DNA of 13,719 nt from OMOG01 sp041485845 (lineage in GTDB: Bacteria; Acidobacteriota; Terriglobia; Bryobacterales; Bryobacteraceae). Each line of letters starts with the position of its first letter. The first letter of the stretch is position 1. The notes under the pieces are model-generated. The model searched no databases, was not told where the DNA came from, and saw only the letters and a program-made list of their open reading frames with translations. The position numbers and the translations under genes are program-made. Shown piece by piece: positions 6,339 through 13,135 of the stretch. Where the stretch lies: NCBI GenBank assembly GCA_041485845.1, contig JBGPKH010000184.1:1-13719 (forward strand), read 5' to 3'.

Positions 6339-7895
6339 TTATAGTTTCAGCTCCCATCCCTTCCGGAACGTGGGCTTCACGTACTTGTTCGCCTCCGCGC
6401 TGTTGGTGAAGCGCAGATTCTTGCTGTCCCACTCCAGCTTGCCGGGAACCCGGAACGCGATCGCGATCAGCGACAGCCACTCGGCATAAGGCGCCGAGAT
6501 GCTGAAGTCGGAACAGGAAGCGTCGCCGCCCTTGCAGGCGCGGATCCAATCCGGCATGTGCCCCGGCGAGCGCGTCAGCAACTGCGGCGGCAGCGTATAG
6601 TCCTTCCATCGAGCGGCCGGCAGCAGGTGGACGCCTTCGCCGCGATTCGACGTGGCCATAATGCCCTTCGTGCCGATGAAGACCGATCCGTTGCCGCTGA
6701 GAATGCCCGGCCGGGCCGCGCCGCCGCGACTCTCGATGAACACCTTGACGCCGGGCCCTCCGGCTCCCACCAGCGGGCCGCCGCGACCGGCATTCCGGCC
6801 GCCCGCGGGAGCGGCATTGGCTGAGGGCGGAGTGGCGGGCGCCCTCCCTCCGCCCCGGCCGCCGATCGGCCGGCCCTTGTCCGCGAGATTGTTGGTCGGC
6901 GGAAGAATGGTCTCCTTCTCCATGCCCGGTACGCGGTAGGCGTCCTGATCCTCCGGGCGGGCCGAATCGTGGTAGTACACCTTCACCGGCGGCATGCCGC
7001 CGCGCGCCGGAAAATCGAGCCGCACCAGCCCGCGCGTGGGGAACGCGATCTTGCCCTGCCCTTCCTGGCTGATGCATTCCACGCTCGTGGGCGCGCCTAA
7101 TTGCAGGGCCGTGTGCACCGGGCCGGCGGTGTGCGTCGCCCAGTTGCCGATCTGGCCCGTGCCGAAATCGAAAAAGCCGCGCCAGTTGTAAGGGATGTAC
7201 CAACTGCTGAAGGGGCGCATGGATGCGCCGCCCAGCCAAAGATCCCAATCCAGCGTATCGGGAACCGACTCCTCTTTCGGGGGCGCGTCGAGCCCCGTGG
7301 GATGGGTGCCGGGGGTCGTCGAGATGTGCGCTTCCGTCACCTCGCCGATCGCGCCCGACCACACAATCTCCGCGGCCACGCGGTTGCACTCGTGGGAGAA
7401 GCCCTGGTTGCCCATCTGGGTGGCGACCTTGTACCTCACCGCCGCCTCCTGGAGCAGGCGCGATTCCCAGGGAGTTCGCGTCAGCGGCTTCTCCAGGTAG
7501 ACGTGCTTCCCATGCTGCATGCAGGCGAGCGCCACCGTGGCGTGCATGAAGTCGGGAATCCCGATGGTACAGGCGTCGATGTTCTTGCCTTCCTTGTCCA
7601 GCATCACGCGGAAGTCTTTGTACTTGGGCGCCTTCTCGAAGCGCTTCAGACTCGCCGCGGCGCGGTTTTCGTCCACATCGCACAACGCCACGATGTTCTC
7701 GCTGCGCGCCGCATCGTTGAGGTCCACGCCTCCCTGCCCGCCGCAGCCGATGGCCGCTACGTTCAGCTTTTCATAGAAGGGTTTGTAGCCCAGCGCTCTG
7801 AGCGACGGCACGCTGCCGTAGCCGCCGGCCGGGACCGCGCCGGCCAGCAGCGCCCCGAAAAAAAAGTGCCGTCTGGAAACACCATCGTGGGACAT
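6339..7895 (-). CDS. Tat-exported Gfo/Idh/MocA family oxidoreductase
   Basis: A 518-residue NAD(P)-dependent oxidoreductase-like protein. A twin-arginine signal (SRRHFFFGALLAGA, residues 7-20) predicts folding in the cytoplasm and export, typical of the large secreted branch of this family in Acidobacteriota and Planctomycetota. A Rossmann domain follows, with GCGGQG at 50-55 and the acidic CDVDE near 72-76. The EKP motif (135-137) carries the usual catalytic or binding lysine. The C-terminal substrate domain is interrupted by a Gly/Ala/Pro/Arg-rich insert (about 344-382). The substrate, perhaps a sugar or polyol, cannot be told from sequence. The start is supported by GGAGG (7907-7903) 7 bases before the ATG. 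It lies 184 bases after the histidine kinase gene on the same strand, so read-through is possible but separate expression seems likelier. Confidence 0.93.
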   Translation of the reverse strand: MSHDGVSRRHFFFGALLAGAVPAGGYGSVPSLRALGYKPFYEKLNVAAIGCGGQGGVDLNDAARSENIVALCDVDENRAAASLKRFEKAPKYKDFRVMLDKEGKNIDACTIGIPDFMHATVALACMQHGKHVYLEKPLTRTPWESRLLQEAAVRYKVATQMGNQGFSHECNRVAAEIVWSGAIGEVTEAHISTTPGTHPTGLDAPPKEESVPDTLDWDLWLGGASMRPFSSWYIPYNWRGFFDFGTGQIGNWATHTAGPVHTALQLGAPTSVECISQEGQGKIAFPTRGLVRLDFPARGGMPPVKVYYHDSARPEDQDAYRVPGMEKETILPPTNNLADKGRPIGGRGGGRAPATPPSANAAPAGGRNAGRGGPLVGAGGPGVKVFIESRGGAARPGILSGNGSVFIGTKGIMATSNRGEGVHLLPAARWKDYTLPPQLLTRSPGHMPDWIRACKGGDASCSDFSISAPYAEWLSLIAIAFRVPGKLEWDSKNLRFTNSAEANKYVKPTFRKGWELKL

Positions 7896-7912
7896 TGTCG
7901 GACCTCCACACC

Positions 7913-7941
7913 TTGTTAACTGAGATCGGGTTGGTTGTCAA
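7913..7941 (-). promoter_or_regulatory. candidate promoter for the oxidoreductase gene
   Basis: On the minus strand a perfect TTGACA (7941-7936) is followed after 17 bases by TAACAA (7918-7913, 3 of 6 matches). The -35 is strong, but the implied transcription start would fall at about 7906, inside the GGAGG ribosome site, so either the real -10 differs or this pairing is a coincidence. Confidence 0.3.
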
Positions 7942-8048
7942 GCCGAGACTAGACTCGACCGAAAACGGTCAATTCGAGATGCAAACCTCGCGGGTGGTCC
8001 GGCTGCTGCCCTTGCCGATGCGCGCGGCTTTTTGAGATCGGCGGCTTA

Positions 8049-8068
8049 CCGCGGCCGTGAGGAAGCGG
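8049..8068 (-). repeat. 20-nt intergenic motif, copy 2
   Basis: Read on the minus strand this is CCGCTTCCTCACGGCCGCGG, differing from the copy at 5918-5937 at two positions. It begins 11 bases after the TAA of the histidine kinase, in the sense of that gene, so its position relative to the upstream gene repeats that of copy 1. Flanking bases beyond the 20-mer do not match between copies. Confidence 0.6.
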
Positions 8069-8079
8069 AGTGCCGGCTC

Positions 8080-9846
8080 TTAAGCGTGCAGACTTTGCGT
8101 CTGGGCCACCTGCGCCCCGGGAAGCCGGAACTGGAAGCGCGCCCCGTGGCCGGGTTCCGATTCCACCCACATGTCGCCGCCGTGCTCCAGGACGGTCTGC
8201 CGCGTGAGCGCCAGACCCAGACCCAGGCCGTTCCGCTTGCCGGCGCTGACGAACGGTTGGAAGAGCGATGCGCGGATCTCGGGCGCGATCCCGGGGCCGT
8301 TGTCCTGCACCTGGACCACTACCGAGCCGCCTTCCAAAATCGCGGAGATCTGGATCTCGCCGCCATCGGGCATGGCCTCCAGGGCATTCCCGATCAGATT
8401 GACGAACGCGCGCTCCATGCGGCTGCGCTCCAAAGGCAGTTCGATATCGGGAGGAATGGAGAGGCCCACCGCGACCCCCTGGCCTTCGGCTGTAGCCGCC
8501 AGCGATTCGCAGGCGGCGGCGGCCACTTCGCGGAGCCGGCAAACCTCAGGCGCCAGGCTCTTTCCGCGCGACACGTTGAGCAAGTCCTGCAGCAGTTCCT
8601 GAATGCGCCGCGACGCGCGATAGATGTTACCGGCCAGTCGTTTCACGTGCGCGGGCGGCAGATCCGCATCCACCAGCATTTCCGCGCCGCCATAAATTGC
8701 GGCGAGCGGATTGCGCAGATCGTGTACGATGGAGCCGGAGAGGCGTCCGATGGTGGAGATGCGCTCCTGGCGAATCAGGTCCTCCCGCGCTTGCCGGATG
8801 GAGGCGCACATGTTGTTGAACGTGCGCGCGAGGCGTCCCATCTCGTCTTCACCAGTGACTTCGACCTCGATCGCGTAGTTCTGACGCGCTACTTCCGCCG
8901 CGGCGCGGTCCAGTTGCTTCACCGGTTCCACGATCCGGCGGGCCAGCAGGTAGGTGAGGCCAAGTCCGGCGAACACCGCCAGGGCCCACAGCAGGACGAT
9001 GCGGTTGTATAGGCTGGCGATGCGCTGCTGGGGGCCTTCGAACGATCGCAGGATGCAGATTTCGGCCACTTGCTTGCCGGTGATGTCGCGCAGCGGCGTG
9101 TCTAAACGGGCATACTTCAGGACGCCGTCGCTCACCGGCTCCGACCCACGCGCGTTCCCGATATTCGCCAGGACCACGCGCGTGGCCCGCGGGTTCAGCG
9201 TGGAGGCGATTACACCCCCCGGAGTCCGCACCAGGTATTCGCTGTTGGTCCGCTGCTTCAGTTGCTGCGCGACCAGGGCGTCCACGCGATAACCGGCCAC
9301 CAGGACGTTCTGCAACGCCGGTCCGTGAGTGGAATCCACATACAGCGGCGTGACGGAGATCTGGTACAGTTCATCGGCTTGCAGGTAGAAACCGGTGGAC
9401 TGCTCCGGAAATTTCCGGGCGGCCTGCTTCACCAGGTCCAGACTCCGATCCAGGGGAAACGTCGTCACGCCGCCCAGCGAGGCGATGACTTTGCCTCCCG
9501 GCTCGGCCACCAGAAAAAGCGGATTGAAAACGGAGATCTTCGACCACAGCTCGCCGGCCGTATCTTCAATCGTGGCCTTGTCGCCCGTGCTGAAAGCCAA
9601 CCGCACCTCCCGCATCGTGCTCATGAGACGGCTCACCGAAGACAGCAGGTCGGCGCGCGATTGCAGCAACGACGTATACACCTGAAAGCTGTTCTGCACC
9701 TCTTCCTGCAGGCTGTCCCACATCGTCTGGGTGAAGTGCCGGAGTACGATCTGGCCGGTGATGGCGAACAACACCGTCAGCGAAACGGACGTGGAGAGCA
9801 GGATTTTGGTCAGCAGCGATAGCCTGGAGAATCGGGCCCGCATCAT
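8080..9846 (-). CDS. membrane-bound sensor histidine kinase with periplasmic CACHE-like domain and HAMP
   Basis: A 588-residue inner-membrane kinase. Membrane segment 1 lies near residues 13-36, a periplasmic sensor of about 245 residues follows (37-282, size and layout like a double CACHE domain), then membrane segment 2 (283-302) and HAMP (about 304-356). The transmitter is complete: H-box with H375 in VHDLRNPLAA, N-box N483-LIGN487, G1 box D515-NGPGI, F box LFQPF (about 528-532) and G2 box GLGLGLAL (540-547). The H- and N-boxes resemble NtrB-type kinases. The gene is last in a four-gene overlapping run whose first gene encodes a receiver protein, its likely partner. Its first ATG overlaps the upstream TGA (ATGATG), with GGGAG (9858-9854) 7 bases before the start; the next ATG at 9843 is equally possible. 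The ligand is unknown. Confidence 0.93.
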   Translation of the reverse strand: MMRARFSRLSLLTKILLSTSVSLTVLFAITGQIVLRHFTQTMWDSLQEEVQNSFQVYTSLLQSRADLLSSVSRLMSTMREVRLAFSTGDKATIEDTAGELWSKISVFNPLFLVAEPGGKVIASLGGVTTFPLDRSLDLVKQAARKFPEQSTGFYLQADELYQISVTPLYVDSTHGPALQNVLVAGYRVDALVAQQLKQRTNSEYLVRTPGGVIASTLNPRATRVVLANIGNARGSEPVSDGVLKYARLDTPLRDITGKQVAEICILRSFEGPQQRIASLYNRIVLLWALAVFAGLGLTYLLARRIVEPVKQLDRAAAEVARQNYAIEVEVTGEDEMGRLARTFNNMCASIRQAREDLIRQERISTIGRLSGSIVHDLRNPLAAIYGGAEMLVDADLPPAHVKRLAGNIYRASRRIQELLQDLLNVSRGKSLAPEVCRLREVAAAACESLAATAEGQGVAVGLSIPPDIELPLERSRMERAFVNLIGNALEAMPDGGEIQISAILEGGSVVVQVQDNGPGIAPEIRASLFQPFVSAGKRNGLGLGLALTRQTVLEHGGDMWVESEPGHGARFQFRLPGAQVAQTQSLHA

Positions 9847-10571
9847 TTGGGAGCTCCCGGATACGTGCTGTCGTTAGGGACAGGCGAATACGGCTTGCCG
9901 TATTTGTTCATGTGCGGCGGCGGGATATAGCCCGTCTCGGAAATGGAAATCAGGGGCAGAGTAAGACCGGTCGCCGGAACGGTAATGCGGTGTTCCAGGA
10001 ACCTGAGGTTTTCCGGCAGCGCCCGCTCATAGAAGATGCGCAACTGGTACTCCCCGGGTGGAACATTGGGAATGCCGAACTTGCCGGACGACTCGGTGAG
10101 AACGTACCAGTCGTTAGGCAGTACGGCAATGATCGCGCTCATCGTCGGGTGGATATTGCAGAACACCCGCACGATGCCCGGATCTTTGAACAGCTTGCTT
10201 CTGCTGGTGCCCGGCGCATAGAGCCCGATGTCGAAAGTCTGGCCGCTGAAATTGGAAAAAGCGTTGTGAAAGTACGGGTCGCGATTCGGGAAATCCACCG
10301 TACTGCCCACTGCAACCGCCAGCACGTGCGGGTTGAAGTGCCGGTCCTTCTGCACCATTTGCACGTGCTTGGGGACCGGACGCGGCGGCTCGGTATGGTC
10401 CACGGGTTCCAGCCAGAGAACTACGCCCGAGTAGTCCTTGTTTCGGCGCACGGCGGGCTCGTGGGAATTGGTGATTTCCACCTCGCCATTGACCGTTCCG
10501 CCGGCCGCGCCGTTTGGCACGGGAGCGGGCAGCAGACCGACGCTAAAAAAGATAAGCCAACGCCAGGTCAT
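9843..10571 (-). CDS. exported cupredoxin-like protein with amicyanin-type copper site
   Basis: A 242-residue protein beginning with a Sec-type signal (TWRWLIFFSVGLLPAPV). The central domain (about 75-152) has the plastocyanin/amicyanin pattern: H102 in a PYFHN segment, then C138-x2-H141-x2-M144 in the FCNIHPTM motif, the normal His/Cys/His/Met set of a type 1 copper centre. After it comes a segment like a carboxypeptidase regulatory-like beta domain (about 160-205, GKFGIPNVPPGEYQL). It may carry electrons or bind copper in the periplasm; similar proteins are often annotated as plastocyanin or methylamine utilization protein. The ATG at 10571 is chosen because it yields the signal peptide. 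It overlaps the porin gene by 29 bases and has no good Shine-Dalgarno sequence, which suggests re-initiation. Upstream in-frame starts would add 25 unlikely residues. Confidence 0.87.
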   Translation of the reverse strand: MTWRWLIFFSVGLLPAPVPNGAAGGTVNGEVEITNSHEPAVRRNKDYSGVVLWLEPVDHTEPPRPVPKHVQMVQKDRHFNPHVLAVAVGSTVDFPNRDPYFHNAFSNFSGQTFDIGLYAPGTSRSKLFKDPGIVRVFCNIHPTMSAIIAVLPNDWYVLTESSGKFGIPNVPPGEYQLRIFYERALPENLRFLEHRITVPATGLTLPLISISETGYIPPPHMNKYGKPYSPVPNDSTYPGAPK

Positions 10572-11931
10572 AGTGGTTGTTGATGCGGACTCCTTGCCCG
10601 ATGTAAGTGGTCCTGAGCTGTGACGTCTCCAGTCCCAGCATGACATTGGGCGCGAGCCGATAGTAAAGATTTCCTCCGAACATCATATTCTTGCCGATAC
10701 GGCCGGCGATCAGATCGCCGTTGCGATCATCCTGCTGGCCGCTGAAGAGATGGAAATCGAGCCGCGGCAGGGTGTGGATGGTCAACTGGCCCCAACCTCC
10801 GCGGCTTTCTACCACCTCGATATGGCGTCCATAGTAGACGCCGAATCCCTGCTGGTAACCCGCGCCCAGAGGCGCCACGTTCTGTCCGCTGTAGAAGGCG
10901 CCGGTGAACTCGATGCGCCGCGAGGGATTGAAAAACCAGTCGAGCGAGTAGAGACTGGAGGGCGCCGACTGACCGGCCACGTGGGTCTGGCTGGTGTGGA
11001 AGCCCGACGCCACCTCCACGCGGCGTTCGTCGTCCAGGTTGTGGAAGAACTCGAAGCGGCCTTCGAGGCCCGGACGCGATGCCTCCACGGTGCCCGTAAA
11101 ACCGGAGCCAGGGTATGGGCCGACTTCGCGTGTCTGGATGACACCCGCCTGCGCCCGCAGACCGGTTGCCCGGGTGAACGAAATGTCCTGCTCGAAGCGA
11201 ACCTGCGGAAGCCACAGCCACAGGTTGCCGGCTCCGGTTAACGGAGAGACTCCGACCTGGGCCAGGGAGCTCGGCTCGCGGGGATTGAAGATGGGCTTCT
11301 CGATCCCTACCGTGACGTGGCGATTCTTCCAGTCGATGCCGATCGAGCCGGTGCGCAGCCGAATGGCGCTGATGTTGGCGCCGGCGAAGAAATCCATGTA
11401 CACGGAGCCGTGAACGTTGCCTCCCCACACCGTCGTCGGACCGCGATATTCCAGGCCCACGATCGTCTGCCGCAAGGTGGCGCCCGCTCTGCCCGGGCCT
11501 GTCACCGACGCCGTGAGGGGGTAATCCAGCCCTCCGTTCTGCTTCGAATTCATGAAGGCATTGAACAACACCATGCCGGAGAGGCGAATGGGGAATTTCT
11601 GAGACGCTTCTACCTTGGTCTGGGCCTGCTCGTCGATGCGCTGGCCGTGAATCTCGACCTTATCCTCCAGGGTGGCGCCGGGGCTGATGGGGTGATCCGT
11701 TGGTGCAGCTTCCGGTACCGGTTGGCCGTCGGAGGTTGGGTTGGTTTTCGAGTCCGCGGAGCCGTCGAACTTCGCGCGCAGGGCCCGCACTTCTTCGGCC
11801 AGTGCACGATTCTCCCGCTCCAGGCGGTCCAGCCTCTCCAGGATGCCGGAGAGCTCTGGTTGCGCTTGCGCCGCGAGTAATACAGGCCAGAGCACTGCGG
11901 CCAGGCCGAAAAACTTACTGAGTCGTACCAT
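10543..11931 (-). CDS. DcaP-like outer-membrane porin with N-terminal coiled coil
   Basis: A 462-residue predicted outer-membrane protein. A signal peptide (residues 1-23, ending AQA) is followed by a heptad-patterned coiled coil (about 27-55, LERLDRLERENRALAEEV), a Pro/Ser/Thr-rich linker, and from about residue 110 a long run of alternating amphipathic strands ending YDLALAYLF. The terminal aromatic residue is the usual signal for beta-barrel assembly. Length, periplasmic coiled coil and barrel match DcaP-like trimeric porins, which pass dicarboxylates and similar small anions; the substrate here is unknown. It starts inside the response regulator gene (17-base overlap) with GGAG about 10 bases before the ATG, and its own stop lies inside the cupredoxin gene. 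A porin between a receiver and a kinase suggests that uptake is regulated with the sensed compound. Confidence 0.85.
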   Translation of the reverse strand: MVRLSKFFGLAAVLWPVLLAAQAQPELSGILERLDRLERENRALAEEVRALRAKFDGSADSKTNPTSDGQPVPEAAPTDHPISPGATLEDKVEIHGQRIDEQAQTKVEASQKFPIRLSGMVLFNAFMNSKQNGGLDYPLTASVTGPGRAGATLRQTIVGLEYRGPTTVWGGNVHGSVYMDFFAGANISAIRLRTGSIGIDWKNRHVTVGIEKPIFNPREPSSLAQVGVSPLTGAGNLWLWLPQVRFEQDISFTRATGLRAQAGVIQTREVGPYPGSGFTGTVEASRPGLEGRFEFFHNLDDERRVEVASGFHTSQTHVAGQSAPSSLYSLDWFFNPSRRIEFTGAFYSGQNVAPLGAGYQQGFGVYYGRHIEVVESRGGWGQLTIHTLPRLDFHLFSGQQDDRNGDLIAGRIGKNMMFGGNLYYRLAPNVMLGLETSQLRTTYIGQGVRINNHYDLALAYLF

Positions 11932-12349
11932 CGAGAATCTGCTCCAGTTTCCGTCGCACTTGGGCAGGCGAATAGGGTTTGGGAAAAAACGCGCTCACGC
12001 CCAGTTGGGCCACGCGCTCCGGAGTCTCCGGGTCGGTGTCGGCGCTGACGACGATGATGGGGGTAGAGGACAGACACTGGTCTTCGCGAATTCGACGGAT
12101 CATCTCGAATCCATCCATGCGGGGCATGTTCAGATCGGTGACAACGGCTTGGACGGCGAGGCCGGGCCGGTGCAGGATGCGCAGCGCCTCGAGGGCGGAT
12201 GAAGCCAGCAACACCGACAAACCGGGGATCCCCAGGAAGGCGATCTCCAGGGTTGCGGCGCTGTTTTCCGAATCTTCCACGATGAGTACCGCGCGCGGGT
12301 CCCCTCCGTGCGCGTGTCCCTGCGGCACGTCCTTGCCGTGAACAGGCAT
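11915..12349 (-). CDS. single-domain (CheY-like) response regulator
   Basis: A 144-residue receiver protein without an output domain. All the phosphorylation residues are present: E25-D26 (LIVEDSEN), the phospho-acceptor D72 (TDLNMPRMDGFE), S103 (VVSADTD) and K124 (FPKPYS). A His/Gly-rich leader (residues 1-18) precedes the first strand. It is probably phosphorylated by the histidine kinase at the far end of this operon, and must act by protein contact because there is no DNA-binding or enzymatic domain. The ATG at 12349 is chosen because the longer frame, open to 12478, would encode non-family sequence across the likely promoter. The ribosome site is weak (GGGGGA about 13 bases upstream). 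Its 3' end overlaps the porin start by 17 bases. Confidence 0.9.
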   Translation of the reverse strand: MPVHGKDVPQGHAHGGDPRAVLIVEDSENSAATLEIAFLGIPGLSVLLASSALEALRILHRPGLAVQAVVTDLNMPRMDGFEMIRRIREDQCLSSTPIIVVSADTDPETPERVAQLGVSAFFPKPYSPAQVRRKLEQILDGTTQ

Positions 12350-12385
12350 TCTGATAAGTATTGTCCCCCATCCAGCGCAGCGTAG

Positions 12386-12414
12386 CCTATCGGAGCCTCT
12401 TTTATAACTGTAAA
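12386..12414 (-). promoter_or_regulatory. candidate promoter of the regulator-porin-cupredoxin-kinase operon
   Basis: On the minus strand TTTACA (12414-12409, 5 of 6 matches) is followed at 17 bases by GATAGG (12391-12386, 3 of 6 matches). The predicted start near 12379 leaves a leader of about 30 bases. A TATAAA (12406-12401) nearby could be an alternative -10 but lacks a -35. The 131-base gap between brnA and the regulator gene is the natural place for the promoter. Confidence 0.3.
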
Positions 12415-12480
12415 ATTGCGGGCCGCCGCCGGTGGTGCGCCCCGGCGATTCGCACTTCGCATAACCTCCGCGGCTCACCG

Positions 12481-12708
12481 CTAGCCAAGCGTTCGAAACG
12501 CCTCGATGTCGCCCTTCAGCAGGTCGTTCACCAAGCGGTCCAGGGCAACACCCTTACTGGCCGCCTTCTCCATCAGAAAGGTCTGGACATCCTGTTCCAG
12601 GTACACGGGAATGTGGAACACAGCGCCGGCGCCGGCAAAGTGCTTTCCCCGCTCGGCGCGGCTGAAGTCATATTCTGGTTTCATGTCGTCGTCTCGGCCG
12701 GTGTTCAT
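12481..12708 (-). CDS. brnA: BrnA-like antitoxin
   Basis: A 75-residue protein matching the BrnA family: the MKPEYDFSRAERGK segment (residues 9-22) is the typical N-terminus, followed by a strand with FHIPVYLE and a ribbon-helix-helix-type helical part (VQTFLMEKAASKGVALDRLVNDLL as two helices). BrnA dimers bind the toxin BrnT and repress the operon. Two starts are possible. The ATG at 12708 has a good GAGGG 6 bases upstream and gives an eight-residue extension (MNTGRDDD). The ATG at 12684 gives the usual family start but has no Shine-Dalgarno sequence. I chose 12708. It overlaps the toxin gene by 41 bases (17 with the other start). The gene looks intact, unlike its toxin partner. Confidence 0.85.
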   Translation of the reverse strand: MNTGRDDDMKPEYDFSRAERGKHFAGAGAVFHIPVYLEQDVQTFLMEKAASKGVALDRLVNDLLKGDIEAFRTLG

Positions 12709-12922
12709 AACGCGCCCTCAGCATCCCATTGGAAGCCAAGCCGGATGCGATCCAGCGTTCTTCGGAGTCGCCGTGGTCCTCATCGAACATGGTTTGAATA
12801 CGAGGATCGCGGAAGACGCTCACTGCCAGCGTGAAAGCCACGTCGTGTTTGTGCTCGTTCGATAGAGCTCTCGCGGCGTCCCATTCGAAATGCAGTTGGC
12901 GAGGGCCGTTCACAAATTTCAC
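12668..12922 (-). CDS. brnT: BrnT-like ribonuclease toxin, C-terminus apparently shortened
   Basis: An 84-residue protein with the BrnT N-terminal half: FEWD (residues 12-15), a helix with NEHKHDVAF, VFRDP (36-40), then a loop and the strand ERWIASGLASNGML (55-68). BrnT toxins have a RelE-like RNase fold and usually continue for about 35 residues with a strand containing IRIISAR and a final helix. Here only 16 residues follow (RARYEHRPRRRHETRI), and the IRIISAR-type strand is absent. The final part is simply the other reading frame of the brnA start. An internal in-frame deletion of about 55-60 bases would explain this, leaving a toxin that may be inactive. The start is GTG at 12922; another GTG at 12913 is possible, and neither has a strong ribosome site. 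It begins 9 bases after the hicB remnant stop. Confidence 0.72.
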   Translation of the reverse strand: MKFVNGPRQLHFEWDAARALSNEHKHDVAFTLAVSVFRDPRIQTMFDEDHGDSEERWIASGLASNGMLRARYEHRPRRRHETRI

Positions 12923-12931
12923 CGGAAGCTT

Positions 12932-13108
12932 TCATGGGGCGGGCGCTTCGACGTTATCCGCGGGGGTTGCAGGTTCGGGAATGGTGTCGCCATCCGCGTG
13001 CATGGCTTCCTGGCGCTTTTCGGCGGCGCCGCGCATGAGTTCGGCCGTTTCCTCAAAACCGGATCCGGCCGCGATGCACCCGGGCAGGTCCGGAGCGTAG
13101 GATGCACG
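12932..13108 (-). pseudogene. remnant of a HicB-family antitoxin, N-terminus and start codon missing
   Basis: A minus-strand frame encodes 58 residues, then TGA (12934-12932), that read as the body of a HicB antitoxin: SYAPDLPGCIAAG matches the signature strand-turn of the partial RNase H fold, FEETAELMRGAAEKRQEAM the following helix, and DGDTIPEPATPAD the usual DGxxIPEPS end. About 12-15 N-terminal residues of the family are missing. The frame stays open upstream (HITPAIPLSCR) into the structured element at 13136-13253, but that sequence is not HicB-like and holds no ATG, GTG or TTG that I could find close by. No HicA toxin is seen in the 250 bases upstream. This looks like a decayed antitoxin whose 5' end was lost. 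A divergent intact gene with a non-standard start is possible but less likely. Confidence 0.6.
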
Positions 13109-13135
13109 ACATGAAAGTGGGATCGCTGGCGTGAT

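Noticed and set aside
6046..6489. 147-residue + frame in the converging intergenic region
   Set aside because: It ends inside the oxidoreductase gene on the opposite strand, is low-complexity (Pro/Gly run over the C-rich tract), and has no ribosome site.
6244..7683. 479-residue second minus-strand frame over the oxidoreductase gene
   Set aside because: It lies inside the Gfo/Idh/MocA gene in another frame and is Arg/Gly-rich without any motif.
7101..7919. 272-residue + frame opposite the oxidoreductase gene
   Set aside because: Antisense shadow; no recognisable domain, and the minus strand has Tat, Rossmann and EKP motifs.
7957..7970. Short hairpin GACCG-AAAA-CGGTC between the kinase and oxidoreductase genes
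   Set aside because: Only 5 bp with no T-run on either side, so it is not a convincing terminator; such stems are common by chance in GC-rich DNA.
8032..9012. 326-residue + frame opposite the histidine kinase
   Set aside because: Antisense to the conserved H, N, G1, F and G2 boxes; Gln/Arg/His-rich with no motif.
9849..9858. Perfect palindrome GGGAGCTCCC just before the histidine kinase start
   Set aside because: It lies within the coding sequence for the last residues of the cupredoxin protein and its GGGAG half is explained as the ribosome site; 10-bp palindromes occur by chance.
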